The position numbers were made by a program, and so were the translations under genes. Positions 9,355-20,189 of a stretch of DNA of 64,000 nucleotides are shown piece by piece. A model generated the notes under the pieces. That model was not told where the DNA came from, searched no databases, and was given only the letters and a program-made list of their open reading frames with translations. Numbering within the stretch: the stretch's first letter is position 1; every line of letters begins with the position of its first letter. This stretch comes from an uncultured Pelagibacteraceae bacterium (lineage in GTDB: Bacteria > Pseudomonadota > Alphaproteobacteria > Pelagibacterales > Pelagibacteraceae): positions 1 to 64,000 of the forward strand of contig CACFKI010000001.1 of NCBI GenBank assembly GCA_902566785.1. Direction: 5' to 3'.

Positions 9355-9596
9355 TGAATATTTTAAAAGTTGTTTTAATTGGTTTGGTAAAAATATATAA
9401 AATAATTATTTCTCCTTTTCTTGGAAATAACTGTAGATATTTACCAACATGCTCTGATTATTTTATTGATTGCTTAAATGAATATGGATTAATAAAAGGT
9501 ATTTTGAAAGGAACAAAAAGAATTTTTTCCTGCCATCCTATAAAGTTTTTAGGTGGAGGTGAGGGTTTTGATCCTGCAAAAAAGAAAGTTAAATAG
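9354..9596 (+). CDS. yidD: Membrane protein insertion efficiency factor
   Basis: 80 aa; YKIIISPFLGNNCRYLPTCSDYFIDCLNEYG...RIFSCHPIKFLGGGEGFDP. Confidence 0.96.
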   Translation: MNILKVVLIGLVKIYKIIISPFLGNNCRYLPTCSDYFIDCLNEYGLIKGILKGTKRIFSCHPIKFLGGGEGFDPAKKKVK

Positions 9597-9598
9597 TT

Positions 9599-11284
9599 AT
9601 GGATTCTAAAAATGTTATTGCAGCTATTTCATTGAGTGCTGCTGTAATTATATTATATGGACTTTTTTTTGCTCCTGAACCTCAACAAATAAGTCAGACT
9701 CAACAAGAAAAAAATAAAATTGTAGAAAGTTCTGAAGCCCCAAAATTAATGGATACAGAAGAAATTGACATAATTTCTAGAGATGATGCAATAAATAGCT
9801 CTAATAGAATTTTATTTGAAAATGAAAATATTTTTGGATCGATATCTTTGTCTAATGGAGGGGCAATAGATGACTTTACATTTAAAAATTATAACAAAGT
9901 TTTAAATGGAAAAGATAAAATAATATTATTAAATCCTATCAATATAAAAGATGGATATATATTTAATACAGGATGGGTTTCATCCGATGAAAACATTGAT
10001 ACCCCAAATTTAGAAACTAGATGGATCGTTTCTGGTAATTCCAAACTTTCACCCAACAATCCTGTATCGATTTATTATGAAAATAATCAAGGCTTAAGAT
10101 TTGAAAGAGTCATAAGTCTTGACGAAAAATATTTATTCAAAATAAAGCAAAAAATTATAAATAAATCAGATAAAAAATATAAATTTTACCCTTATGCTTA
10201 TTTGCATAGAAATAATGTTCCAGAGGATTTAACAGATTTTTATATTTTACATGAAGGTTTTGTAACAGTTTCTAATGATGAGTTAAAAGAAATTGATTAT
10301 GATGAAATTGATGAAAAAAGTTACTCAAAAAAATCAAATAAGGGCTTTATTGCAATAGGTGATAAGTATTGGGTTACATCAATTGTTCCACCACAGGATA
10401 GAGCTTTTAGAATAGATATCGATTATAAAAATAAATATAGAGCAAGCTATATAGACTCCGAAGGTATAATGTTGGAGCCGAATAGTTCAATTGAAAATAA
10501 TGTAAAATCAATTATTGGCGCTAAATCTGTGAGAGATATTGATGGATATGCAGAAAGTGAAAACATTGAAAAGTTTGATCTGGTAATAAATTGGGGAATA
10601 CTTTACTGGCTAGTAAAACCAATGTTTTTTATACTTGAATACTTTTTTATTTTTTCAGGTAATTATGGTTACGCAATAATATTACTGACTATTTTAGTTA
10701 GAATAGTCTTTTTTCCATTAAATCAATATGCATTTAAAAGTATGGGTAAAATGAAAGTTTTACAACCAGAGATGACGCGTTTGAAAGAACTTCACAAAAA
10801 TGACAAACAAGAACTCCAGAAATCTTTAATGAAACTTTACAAATCAGAGGGAATAAATCCTGCATCAGGATGTTTACCTATTCTGGTCCAAATTCCAATT
10901 TTCTTTAGCTTATATAAACTTTTATTGTTAGATATTTCTATGCGTCACGCACCATTTGTATGGATATGGGAAGATCTATCTGCCAAAGATCCAGTAACAA
11001 TATTTAATTTATTCGGCTTATTGCCTTATGATGTTCCATCCTTTCTAGAAATTGGTTTGCTACCACTTTTAATGGGTATCACTATGTTTTTACAACAAAG
11101 GTTAAATCCTTCCCCAATGACAGACCCTATACAAAAAAAAATATTTACTTTTTTTCCTTTTTTTATCACTATAATATTAGCTCCATTTGCTGCTGGTTTA
11201 ATACTCTATTGGACTATGACAAATATTTTAACAATAATCCAACAATGGATTATTCTTAGAAAAACAACAGTCAAGACTAAATAA
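9599..11284 (+). CDS. yidC: Membrane protein insertase
   Basis: 561 aa; SGNYGYAIILLTILVRIVFFPLNQYAFKSMGKMK, LPILVQIPIFFSLYKLL. Confidence 0.97.
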   Translation: MDSKNVIAAISLSAAVIILYGLFFAPEPQQISQTQQEKNKIVESSEAPKLMDTEEIDIISRDDAINSSNRILFENENIFGSISLSNGGAIDDFTFKNYNKVLNGKDKIILLNPINIKDGYIFNTGWVSSDENIDTPNLETRWIVSGNSKLSPNNPVSIYYENNQGLRFERVISLDEKYLFKIKQKIINKSDKKYKFYPYAYLHRNNVPEDLTDFYILHEGFVTVSNDELKEIDYDEIDEKSYSKKSNKGFIAIGDKYWVTSIVPPQDRAFRIDIDYKNKYRASYIDSEGIMLEPNSSIENNVKSIIGAKSVRDIDGYAESENIEKFDLVINWGILYWLVKPMFFILEYFFIFSGNYGYAIILLTILVRIVFFPLNQYAFKSMGKMKVLQPEMTRLKELHKNDKQELQKSLMKLYKSEGINPASGCLPILVQIPIFFSLYKLLLLDISMRHAPFVWIWEDLSAKDPVTIFNLFGLLPYDVPSFLEIGLLPLLMGITMFLQQRLNPSPMTDPIQKKIFTFFPFFITIILAPFAAGLILYWTMTNILTIIQQWIILRKTTVKTK

Positions 11285-12148
11285 ATGAAACTTGCTGAAG
11301 AAGAATTAAAAAAAATTCTTCCAGAAAATGGACCAACATTAGACGAAGTCCAAAAATATATTGAAAAATATAAAAACGATTTAATAGTTATTAAATATGG
11401 GGGAAATGTATTTATAGATAGAAATATATTCAATAATTTTATATCTGATTTAAGTATATTAAAAAAATTAGGCCTATCAATTATAGTAGTGCATGGAGGA
11501 GGTCCAAGAATTAAAAGAGAGTTGGATAAATCAAATATTCAATCTAAATTTATAAGAGGATTGAGAGTGACAGATGAAAAAATTATAAATATAGTTGAAA
11601 GTGTTTTAATTGATTTCAATATTGATATTGTTGATTCTCTAAAAAAAACATACACAGAAGGCATTTCAATTCATACCAAAAAAAATAATGTTATTAACGT
11701 GATACCCGAATCTAAAGAACTTGGCTTTGTGGGCAAACCAAATAAAATTAAAATCAATGTTATTAAAGAAATACTTGAAAAAAATATGATTCCAATAATC
11801 TCACCACTTGGTTTAGGAGAAAATAATCAAGCGTATAATATTAATGGAGATACTGCAGCAGGTGCTATAGCAAAATCTTTAAAATCAAGAAGACTAATTT
11901 TAATGACAAATATAGAGGGTGTTTTAGATAAAGAAAAAAAATTAATTGAAGAAATAACATCCTCAGAGATAATTAAAATGATCAAAGATGAGACTATTAC
12001 TGAAGGCATGATACCTAAAATCAATACATGCCTTGATGCTGTTAATAATGGGGTGACTGGAGTAGTTATAGTTGATGGTCGAAAGCAACATTCAATTTTA
12101 TTCGAGATATTTTCAGATAAAGGTGCAGGAACTTTAATTAGAAAATGA
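11285..12148 (+). CDS. argB: Acetylglutamate kinase
   Basis: IKYGGNVFID, VVHGGGPRIKRELD, NINGDTAAGAIA. Confidence 0.95.
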   Translation: MKLAEEELKKILPENGPTLDEVQKYIEKYKNDLIVIKYGGNVFIDRNIFNNFISDLSILKKLGLSIIVVHGGGPRIKRELDKSNIQSKFIRGLRVTDEKIINIVESVLIDFNIDIVDSLKKTYTEGISIHTKKNNVINVIPESKELGFVGKPNKIKINVIKEILEKNMIPIISPLGLGENNQAYNINGDTAAGAIAKSLKSRRLILMTNIEGVLDKEKKLIEEITSSEIIKMIKDETITEGMIPKINTCLDAVNNGVTGVVIVDGRKQHSILFEIFSDKGAGTLIRK

Positions 12149-12816
12149 TAGAATTAAAATATAAAAAAAATCTTTTGTTAGATCTTGATGGAACAGTGTA
12201 TCAAGATTTAGAGTCAGTTTTTGGACAGGTTTCTAAACTTATGACTAAATATATTTCAGAAAAGTTAAAAGTTAATTTAGTAAAGGCTAAAGAATTACAA
12301 ACAAATTATTTTTATAAATATAATACGAGTTTGAATGGTTTAATGATACATCATGATATTCCTCCATTAGAATTTTTAAATTATGTTCATAATATTGATC
12401 TATCTTTTATGAAAAAAGATTCAGTCTTAAGAGAACAACTTAAAAACCTAGATATGAGAAAGTTAATTTTTACAAATGGTAGTGCTGATCATGCTAAAAA
12501 TGTATTAAGTCACTTAGGCATTGAAGACTTATTTGAAGGAATATTTGATATTACTGATGCAAAATACCAGCCTAAACCTGAACCAAAAGCATTTGACTTA
12601 ATGGTTAAAAAATTTGGAATAAACCCAAAAGATACAATTTATGTTGAGGATATTGCAAAAAATTTATCTATTGGAAAAGAAAGAGGATGCTCAACTGTTT
12701 GGTTAAAAAATAATGAGCAATGGGGTAAAATTGATTCTGATAAGGACTACATTGACTATAAAATTGAAAATCTATCTTTATTTTTAAAAGAAATAAGGTT
12801 ATTAAAAAGTAATTAA
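12145..12816 (+). CDS. HAD-superfamily pyrimidine 5'-nucleotidase
   Basis: [36 protein letters not shown]. Confidence 0.8.
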   Translation: MIELKYKKNLLLDLDGTVYQDLESVFGQVSKLMTKYISEKLKVNLVKAKELQTNYFYKYNTSLNGLMIHHDIPPLEFLNYVHNIDLSFMKKDSVLREQLKNLDMRKLIFTNGSADHAKNVLSHLGIEDLFEGIFDITDAKYQPKPEPKAFDLMVKKFGINPKDTIYVEDIAKNLSIGKERGCSTVWLKNNEQWGKIDSDKDYIDYKIENLSLFLKEIRLLKSN

Positions 12817-12818
12817 TT

Positions 12819-13646
12819 ATGTCTATTGAAAAAATTATAAATGAAGCTTGGGAAAACAAAGATGAGATAAACCAGCATTCTAGTAAAACTATAAAAGATG
12901 CAATTAATCAAGTAATTGAAGACTTAGACAGTGGTAAATCTAGAGTAGCAGAAAAAATTAAAGGTGAGTGGGTTACTCATCAATATCTAAAAAAAGCTAT
13001 TATGTTAAGTTTCAGAATTTATCCTATGGAAAATTTAAATGGACCTTACTCTAGTTGGTTTGATAAAGCACATTTACTTAAAGGGAAAACAGCTGGGTGG
13101 ACTAAAGAACAACATGAGGCTGCAGGTTTTAGAATGGTGCCAAATAGTCCTGTGAGAAAAGGTTCTTTTGTTGGTAAGAATGCAGTTTTGATGCCATGCT
13201 ACGTTAATATTGGTGCATACATTGACTCTGGAACTATGATTGATACTTTTGCTAGGGCAGGAAGTTGTTGTCAAATTGGAAAAAATTGTCATATCTCTGC
13301 AGGTAGTGGTATTGGTGGCGTTCTTGAACCTGCTCAAGCATTACCCACAATTATAGAAGATAATGTATTTTTAGGTGCCATGTCAGAAGTTGTAGAAGGT
13401 GTAATAGTTGGTGAAGGTTCAGTTTTAAGTATGGGAATGTATATAGGACAATCTACTAAAATAGTAAATAGATCTACAGGGGAAATTATATATGGAAAAA
13501 TTCCACCCTATTCTGTAGTTGTGCCAGGTACACTCCCTGATAAAAAAAATTCAGCTGCTCCATCATTAAGTTGCGCGGTAATAATTAAACAAGTAGATGA
13601 AAAAACTAGATCAAAAACATCTATTAATGATCTTTTAAGAGAATAG
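12819..13646 (+). CDS. dapD: 2,3,4,5-tetrahydropyridine-2,6-dicarboxylate N-succinyltransferase
   Basis: 275 aa left-handed beta-helix; [32 protein letters not shown]. Confidence 0.96.
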   Translation: MSIEKIINEAWENKDEINQHSSKTIKDAINQVIEDLDSGKSRVAEKIKGEWVTHQYLKKAIMLSFRIYPMENLNGPYSSWFDKAHLLKGKTAGWTKEQHEAAGFRMVPNSPVRKGSFVGKNAVLMPCYVNIGAYIDSGTMIDTFARAGSCCQIGKNCHISAGSGIGGVLEPAQALPTIIEDNVFLGAMSEVVEGVIVGEGSVLSMGMYIGQSTKIVNRSTGEIIYGKIPPYSVVVPGTLPDKKNSAAPSLSCAVIIKQVDEKTRSKTSINDLLRE

Positions 13647-13650
13647 ATTA

Positions 13651-14790
13651 ATGAAAATATATAATGATATAAAATTAGCTCAAGAGCTAATCAGGTTCCC
13701 AACAGTAAAAACTGAAGATAGGGGTATTATGAGATTTTTATCTAAAAAACTTGGTGATATTGGCTTTAAATGTAAAATAATAAAATCTAAAGGAACTGGA
13801 CCAAAACCCGCGTTAAATTTATATGCAAGATTTGGTAGAACAAAACCACACATAAATTTTTTAGGACATACTGATGTAGTAGCAAATCTTAATAATTGGA
13901 AAATTCCACCATTTAAAGCGATTATTAAAAAGGGATATTTAAATGGTAGGGGTTCTCAAGATATGAAAGGTGGTATTGCTTGTTGGATAAGTGCAATGAG
14001 TGATTTTATAAAAAATAATAGATTTAAAGGTTCTATCTCGATTATTATTACTGCTGACGAAGAAACGACTGGCTATGGTTGTCCAGCAGTTATGAAATAT
14101 CTAAAAAAAAAAGGTGAAAAAATAGATTTTACTGTTGTGGGAGAGCCATCATCAAATAATTCCATTGGGGATGAAATAAGAATTGGAAGGAGAGGATCTA
14201 TGAATGGAATTATAAATGTATATGGAAAAAGTGGTCACTCTGCATTTTATGGTTCTTACATAAATCCATGTACAGTTTTGGCTAAAATTATATCAAAATT
14301 GAAGAGTTCATCTTTAGATAATGGTACAAAATTCATGCCAAAATCTAATTTAGAATTTACAAAAATAAATGTTGATAATTTATCTGAAAATGTAGTTCCT
14401 CATACAGCTAGTGCAAAATTTAATGTTAGATTCAACTCAAAACATAATTCATCTTCTTTGAAAAAAAAATTAAATAAAATGATTCATGCTGTTGCAAAAA
14501 AAGGAAAATGTAGAGCTAAAATCGATTATAGAGTAAGTGGTGAAGCTTTTTATACTAAGCCAAATAAGGAAATCTATATGGTTAAAAAAATTGTCAAAAA
14601 AGTAACAGGCAAAAATGCAAAACTAAATTGTAGGGGAGGAACAAGTGATAGTAGATTTTTAGGTTCAATTCCAAGACTAGAGTTAGGATTAAGAAATAGT
14701 ACTATTCACATGGTAAATGAGAGGTCATCAATTTCAGATATGAAAAAATTGACTAAAATATATTATAATATTTTAGAAAATTATTTTTAA
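13651..14790 (+). CDS. dapE: Succinyl-diaminopimelate desuccinylase
   Basis: FLGHTDVV, GRGSQDMKGGIACW, TADEETTGYGC, CRGGTSDSRF. Confidence 0.94.
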   Translation: MKIYNDIKLAQELIRFPTVKTEDRGIMRFLSKKLGDIGFKCKIIKSKGTGPKPALNLYARFGRTKPHINFLGHTDVVANLNNWKIPPFKAIIKKGYLNGRGSQDMKGGIACWISAMSDFIKNNRFKGSISIIITADEETTGYGCPAVMKYLKKKGEKIDFTVVGEPSSNNSIGDEIRIGRRGSMNGIINVYGKSGHSAFYGSYINPCTVLAKIISKLKSSSLDNGTKFMPKSNLEFTKINVDNLSENVVPHTASAKFNVRFNSKHNSSSLKKKLNKMIHAVAKKGKCRAKIDYRVSGEAFYTKPNKEIYMVKKIVKKVTGKNAKLNCRGGTSDSRFLGSIPRLELGLRNSTIHMVNERSSISDMKKLTKIYYNILENYF

Positions 14791-15714
14791 ATGAAAACTG
14801 CAATAATTACTGCAAAATCATCACTAAATCATAATACTGGAAGTGGACATCCTGAAAGTATTTCTAGAGTCACTTCAATTATTAATAAATTAAAAAAAAA
14901 TAAGAAATTAATATGGAAAAGTCCAACTAGTTTTGAAAAAGATATAATTAAAAAAGCGCATTCCTCAAGTTACATAGATAATATTGAAAATGCTTTTCCA
15001 CAAAAAGGCCTAGTATTTTTAGATGGTGATACAGTTGTTTCACCAGGCAGTAAAGATGCAACATTTGATGCAGTTGGGTCAATAATAACTGCAATTGATG
15101 GAGTTGAAAATAATGAATTTAATGCTGCACACTGTGTGACTAGACCACCTGGACATCATGCAGAAAAAAGCAAAGCTATGGGTTTCTGTGTGATAAATAA
15201 TATAGGTGTTGCTGCAAACTATTTAATTTCAAAATATAAATATAAAAGAGTTGCAGTATTAGATTGGGATTGTCATTTTGGAAATGGAACTTATGATATT
15301 CTCAGGTCAAATGAAAAAGTTTTCTTCTCAAGCTTACATCAATACCCTTATTATCCAGGTGGAGGAACAGAACATGAAAAAGGTGATCATAATAATGCTT
15401 TAAATATACCATTGCCTGCAGGAACAAATTCCAAAGAATATTTTGATGCATATGAACATATGCTAAAAAGATTAAAAGAATTTAGACCTGAGTTTATATT
15501 GATGTCAGCAGGTTTTGATGCACATGAAGATGATCCTTTATGCCAATTAAATTTAAAATCCAGGGACTATTATGAAATAACTAGAAGAGTGTTGGAAATT
15601 ACAAAGCAGTTTTGTAATGGAAAAGTTGTTTCAATCCTGGAGGGTGGATATGATCTTAATGCTTTAGCAGATAGTGCTAACGAACATGTTAACGCACTTA
15701 TAGAATTTGGTTGA
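14791..15714 (+). CDS. Class II histone-deacetylase-family deacetylase
   Basis: TRPPGHHAE, VAVLDWDCHFGNGTYD, SAGFDAHEDDPL, LEGGYDL. Confidence 0.9.
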   Translation: MKTAIITAKSSLNHNTGSGHPESISRVTSIINKLKKNKKLIWKSPTSFEKDIIKKAHSSSYIDNIENAFPQKGLVFLDGDTVVSPGSKDATFDAVGSIITAIDGVENNEFNAAHCVTRPPGHHAEKSKAMGFCVINNIGVAANYLISKYKYKRVAVLDWDCHFGNGTYDILRSNEKVFFSSLHQYPYYPGGGTEHEKGDHNNALNIPLPAGTNSKEYFDAYEHMLKRLKEFRPEFILMSAGFDAHEDDPLCQLNLKSRDYYEITRRVLEITKQFCNGKVVSILEGGYDLNALADSANEHVNALIEFG

Positions 15715-15744
15715 TTAAAAAAAATTTTTTTATAAGTAGTTAAT

Positions 15745-16233
15745 ATGCCTTTATATAAAATCAAAAAAACAAATATTGATAAAAAAGGGCTCGGACTTTA
15801 TGCTGCACAGAATATTAAAAAAGGAACAAAAATCATAAATTATATTGGAAAAATTATTACTAAAAAACAAACTGAGCAATCACAGAAGTATGATAATGCA
15901 AAACCCATATATCTATTTAATTTAAATAATAGATATGATTTAGATGGAGATTATTCTTTTAATACAGCGAGATTAATAAATCATTCTTGTTCAAATAATT
16001 GTGAATATGATGGTAAAGGTCTAAAATTGTGGGTAACTGCAATTAGAGATATTAAAAAAGGTGAAGAATTGACTTGTGATTATGGTTTTAGTTATGATGA
16101 AGACTATAAGCAATTTCCATGTAATTGTGGATCAAAAAATTGCTGTGGATATATTGTAAGAGCAGAGTCAAGATGGAGAATAAATAAAAAATTTAGTTTG
16201 GGATATCAAAAGAATATTCGGATCAATAAATAA
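15745..16233 (+). CDS. SET-domain protein lysine methyltransferase with post-SET motif
   Basis: GLGLYAAQNIKKGTKIINYIGKI, RLINHSCSNNCEY, KKGEELTCDYGFSY, post-SET CNCGSKNCCGYI. Confidence 0.92.
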   Translation: MPLYKIKKTNIDKKGLGLYAAQNIKKGTKIINYIGKIITKKQTEQSQKYDNAKPIYLFNLNNRYDLDGDYSFNTARLINHSCSNNCEYDGKGLKLWVTAIRDIKKGEELTCDYGFSYDEDYKQFPCNCGSKNCCGYIVRAESRWRINKKFSLGYQKNIRINK

Positions 16234-16963
16234 CTTTTTCTAAATATAACCCATGAGGAGGTGCAGGTGGTGCACAAAAAGATCTTTTTCTTGAATTCAT
16301 AACTATCTTAAATTTTTCCAAACTCCATTTTTTTTCACCTAAATACTTTAAACAACCAACCATTGATCTAACCTGTTGTTTCAAAAAGGATTTGGATTTG
16401 AATTGAATTTCAATTTTTTCTCCTTTGACTTGTATTTTAACAGATTTAAGAGTTTTTATCGAACTTTTAGCTCCACAATTAGAAGCTCTAAAAGTTGCAA
16501 AATCTTTAGTGCCTAAAAGCATTTTGCCACCAATCCTCATTAATTTAATATCTAATTTTTTTTTTATGTGCCATCCTCTCAAATTGTTTAAAGATAACCC
16601 ACTTGACCTATTAAAAATAACATACCTATAAATTCTCTCTTTTGCGGAAAATCTTGCATGAAATTTATTATTTTTTTTATTTATTTTTAATATAGATATG
16701 TCTTTATTTTTTAAAAAAAAATTAATTGTTTCTAAAAATTTGTTCAAATCGGAGATTTTTTTGTCTAAATCAAAATGAGCAGATTGTTCAATTGCATGAA
16801 CTCCTGTATCTGTTCTTCCAGATCCAAATAATTGAATTTTCTTATTAAAAATTTTTTTTAAAACTATTTGTATGGTTTTTTGAACTGTTTTACCTTTTTT
16901 TTGAATTTGCCAACCTAAATACTTTGTACCTACGTACTCTATCCTTAACTGGTATCTATGCAT
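16223..16963 (-). CDS. truA: tRNA pseudouridine synthase A
   Basis: RIEYVGTKYLGWQIQKKGKTVQ, FGSGRTDTGVHA, RSMVGCL. Start assigned at MHRYQLRIEY. Confidence 0.94.
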   Translation of the reverse strand: MHRYQLRIEYVGTKYLGWQIQKKGKTVQKTIQIVLKKIFNKKIQLFGSGRTDTGVHAIEQSAHFDLDKKISDLNKFLETINFFLKNKDISILKINKKNNKFHARFSAKERIYRYVIFNRSSGLSLNNLRGWHIKKKLDIKLMRIGGKMLLGTKDFATFRASNCGAKSSIKTLKSVKIQVKGEKIEIQFKSKSFLKQQVRSMVGCLKYLGEKKWSLEKFKIVMNSRKRSFCAPPAPPHGLYLEKVIY

Positions 16964-17888
16964 TATTAAGATTGCAATCTTTCTTAATAGATGATCCAAG
17001 TATAAATTCTCGGATATTTTGTATATTTTTACCTTGCCTCTGTATTTTAATTACCTTTATAGATTTATTATTTCCACAAGCGATTTCTAAATTATTATCA
17101 AGAACTTTTCCAGCCTGATCAGACTTAAAACCTAATTCTGCTTCTAAAATCTTATATCGTTCACCATTAAACATAAACCATGCACCTGGGAAGGGATTTA
17201 AGCCATTTATTTTGCCTAAAATATTTTCAGCATTTTCACTCCAATTTATCTCACCTTCAGACTTAATTATCTTATTAGCGTAGGAAGCCTCATTGTGCTT
17301 TTGCTCTTCATATGAAACTTTTTCTTCAAAAATATCATCTATAATATCTAGTATTTTTTCTGAAGCTAAAGAAGACAATTTATCAGATAAAGTCTCATAG
17401 TTATCTTTTTTATCAATTTTAATTTTAAATTTTTTGCATACTGGGCCCTCATCTAATTTTTTAACTAATTTCATAAAGCTTAAACCAGTTTCTTCATCTA
17501 AATTTATTATTGATCTTTGAATTGGAGCAGCACCTCTCCATTTTGGAAGTAAGGATCCATGTATATTTATAAATCCATATTTAGTAAGATTTAGATATTC
17601 CTCAGGAATTATTTGGCCATATGCAACTACTATTGCTAAATCAGCATTTAAACTTTGAAAATAATTAAATTCCTCTTTATTGTTCTTTAATTTTTCAGGG
17701 GTTCTAACCTCTAGATTTAAAATTTCAGACATATTTTGAACTGGTGAATTTTTTAATTTTTGACCTCTTTGAGATCTATTTGGTGGTTGAGTATAAACAA
17801 CTGAAACTGGATATCCATTTTGATATAAAGATTTTAATATAGGCACTGCAAATAATGGTGTACCCATAAAAATAATTTTTTTTTTCAT
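16956..17888 (-). CDS. fmt: Methionyl-tRNA formyltransferase
   Basis: IIFMGTPLFAVPIL, INIHGSLLPKWRGAAPIQRSI, NGLNPFPGAW. Confidence 0.96.
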   Translation of the reverse strand: MKKKIIFMGTPLFAVPILKSLYQNGYPVSVVYTQPPNRSQRGQKLKNSPVQNMSEILNLEVRTPEKLKNNKEEFNYFQSLNADLAIVVAYGQIIPEEYLNLTKYGFINIHGSLLPKWRGAAPIQRSIINLDEETGLSFMKLVKKLDEGPVCKKFKIKIDKKDNYETLSDKLSSLASEKILDIIDDIFEEKVSYEEQKHNEASYANKIIKSEGEINWSENAENILGKINGLNPFPGAWFMFNGERYKILEAELGFKSDQAGKVLDNNLEIACGNNKSIKVIKIQRQGKNIQNIREFILGSSIKKDCNLNNA

Positions 17889-17891
17889 GAT

Positions 17892-18416
17892 TTAAAAAGT
17901 AATTCTATCAGATTTATTTTTATCTTTAGAAAGCTTTTTTATAATCATTGATTTTTTAAGTTTTGAAAGATAATCAATAAATAATATGCCTTGTAAATGA
18001 TCCATTTCATGTTGTATACAGGTTGCTAGCAAGCCCTCAGCTTTTATTATTTTTTTTTCACCGTCGTAGTCCAGGTATTCAACCTCACAGGTTTTTGGCC
18101 TTTCAATTTCAGCAAATTGATTAGGCACAGAAAGACATCCTTCTTCATATTTAGAAAAATTTTGATTTTTATTTTTGATTACAGGATTTACAAAATACAT
18201 AGGTTTTTTTTCTTCTTCTTTTTTTGACAAATCCATGACAATAATTCTTTTTGGTACACCAATTTGAATTGCAGCTAAACCTATTCCATTAGCATGATAC
18301 ATTGTATCGAGCATGTCATCCATGAGTTGTCTTTCGGCTTGTCCAACTTTTTCTACAGACTTAGAAACTTGTCTTAAGATTTTATTTGGCTCAGTTAATA
18401 TTGTTTTAATAGACAT
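17892..18416 (-). CDS. def: Peptide deformylase
   Basis: NGIGLAAIQIG, EEGCLSVP, CIQHEMDHLQGILFIDYLS. Confidence 0.96.
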   Translation of the reverse strand: MSIKTILTEPNKILRQVSKSVEKVGQAERQLMDDMLDTMYHANGIGLAAIQIGVPKRIIVMDLSKKEEEKKPMYFVNPVIKNKNQNFSKYEEGCLSVPNQFAEIERPKTCEVEYLDYDGEKKIIKAEGLLATCIQHEMDHLQGILFIDYLSKLKKSMIIKKLSKDKNKSDRITF

Positions 18417-18437
18417 TATTTAATTTTAATATAATTT

Positions 18438-20189
18438 TTAAACTTTTAAAGGAAGAACTTTTAATAATATATCATTTCTTATTTGATCAATATCTAGGGT
18501 ATTTAAAATAGTGCTTATAAAATACAGAGTGTCTGGATCTAAAAGTTCAATATTATCCTGCCCTATTATTTCAACAAGTCTTAATAAAACTAGTCCAATT
18601 TCATCATTACTAATAAGTAACTGAATGTCAGTTGGAATATTGGATTTTCCAAATTCAAATAAATTTTGATATTTTTTTGGAATTTCAAGGCCATCAGAAA
18701 TTAAGGCTTCCATTAAGACTAAATCTTTAGTTGTAACAATATATTTTTTATTTTTTCTTACAGATTTCAATATGTTAATTAAATCTTTATCAATATCTTT
18801 AATAGATTTTTTTCCATTCAAGTAATTTAATAATTTTGACTGATGTATAATTTTATTATTAATTTTAATATTTTTTTTAATTAATTCCTCTTTCTGCATA
18901 TTTTTTGAGTAAAAAGTAGAATAGTCTGAAGGAACATCTAAAATATCTATTTTTTCTAAGAATTTCTTTAATTCTAAATTAAATGCATTTTCTAAATTAT
19001 CATTATTGAACGAATTTTTAAGTAATTGTGAATATTCTAAAATTTTTTCAGGGTCATTTGATAAAAGTAATTTTTGGTATATTAAAGCTCTTCCTTCAGA
19101 TAAGGGTAAATCTTTATAAAAATCTTTTGCATTTAAAAGTTGGTTAATATTGAATTGAAATCTTTTATATAATTTAAATAATTCATCCTCGTTGTAAATA
19201 CCTTCATGAGTTGCTTGTTCAATTAAAGAAATTTGTTCGTAATCTTCAATGTTAATTAGCTCGGTGTTTTGCAATAAATTTGCATTAGATAAATATTTCC
19301 ATATAAACTGGGGTGTTTCTTTTTGAGGTTGAAAATTAAAATCTGTGTCTACTTTATATGATAAATGAAAGTCTAGAATAGTATTTTCAGAGATTTCCTT
19401 TTTAACGTCCGACTTATAATTCATAAGAAAAAAAAACTTATCTTCAAAAATTTTATCATTAAATCCTCTTTCGATTAATAAGTCATAAATTAGTTGGGCC
19501 TGCTCTCTCTCATTATCAATTAAAAGACAATAAATTTTAAACTTACTCAGATAATCATCATTAAGAATATCAATATTATTTAGTAATTCACAAGATTTTT
19601 TAATTTCATTACCAATTAAGTAATCATCAACATAATGTTTTATGAGTTTCAAATTATAAATATTACTCTTATTTTTTTCCAAATAATCCTTAATTAATTT
19701 TTTGTTATTTTTTTTTATTAAATAGTCAATTTTAAAATTTACAAATTCATCTTCAGTTATATTTTTATTTGGAATTTGGGAATTAGTTAAAAGTGTAATT
19801 TCTAATATTTTTTGGGCATCCTCAGATAATTCAAGTAAATTTATTTTATTTATAATATTTTTAATTTCATTTCCATCAGATTTAGTCCACATTTCCAATT
19901 TTAGGCCATTATCAGAAGGATCGTATAAACCAACTATTAAATCTTTTTCATCTAAGGATGTATTGCTTATAATTTGTGTATCTTGGTTTGAGGAATTATT
20001 AATTATTATAGAAGTTTGATTTTTAGTATCATCTTCAATTTCATTGTTCGCTTCAATTGTATTATCTTTTTTTTCAATTTTCCAAATATCAATTGGTTCA
20101 TCCTCAGCAACAACACTTGATAAAAATACAATTAAAATTATTAAAGATTTATAAAAAATATCTCTACTTAACAGTCTTAAAGTTTTCAT
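18438..20189 (-). CDS. Uncharacterised 583-aa exported protein
   Basis: Signal-peptide-like N-terminus (FYKSLIILIVFLSSVVAEDEP), long Leu/Ile/Asn/Lys-rich helical body; no motif recognised. Confidence 0.65.
   Translation of the reverse strand: MKTLRLLSRDIFYKSLIILIVFLSSVVAEDEPIDIWKIEKKDNTIEANNEIEDDTKNQTSIIINNSSNQDTQIISNTSLDEKDLIVGLYDPSDNGLKLEMWTKSDGNEIKNIINKINLLELSEDAQKILEITLLTNSQIPNKNITEDEFVNFKIDYLIKKNNKKLIKDYLEKNKSNIYNLKLIKHYVDDYLIGNEIKKSCELLNNIDILNDDYLSKFKIYCLLIDNEREQAQLIYDLLIERGFNDKIFEDKFFFLMNYKSDVKKEISENTILDFHLSYKVDTDFNFQPQKETPQFIWKYLSNANLLQNTELINIEDYEQISLIEQATHEGIYNEDELFKLYKRFQFNINQLLNAKDFYKDLPLSEGRALIYQKLLLSNDPEKILEYSQLLKNSFNNDNLENAFNLELKKFLEKIDILDVPSDYSTFYSKNMQKEELIKKNIKINNKIIHQSKLLNYLNGKKSIKDIDKDLINILKSVRKNKKYIVTTKDLVLMEALISDGLEIPKKYQNLFEFGKSNIPTDIQLLISNDEIGLVLLRLVEIIGQDNIELLDPDTLYFISTILNTLDIDQIRNDILLKVLPLKV

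Noticed and set aside
13074-13337. 87-aa minus ORF within dapD
   Set aside because: Shadow of the hexapeptide-repeat coding sequence.
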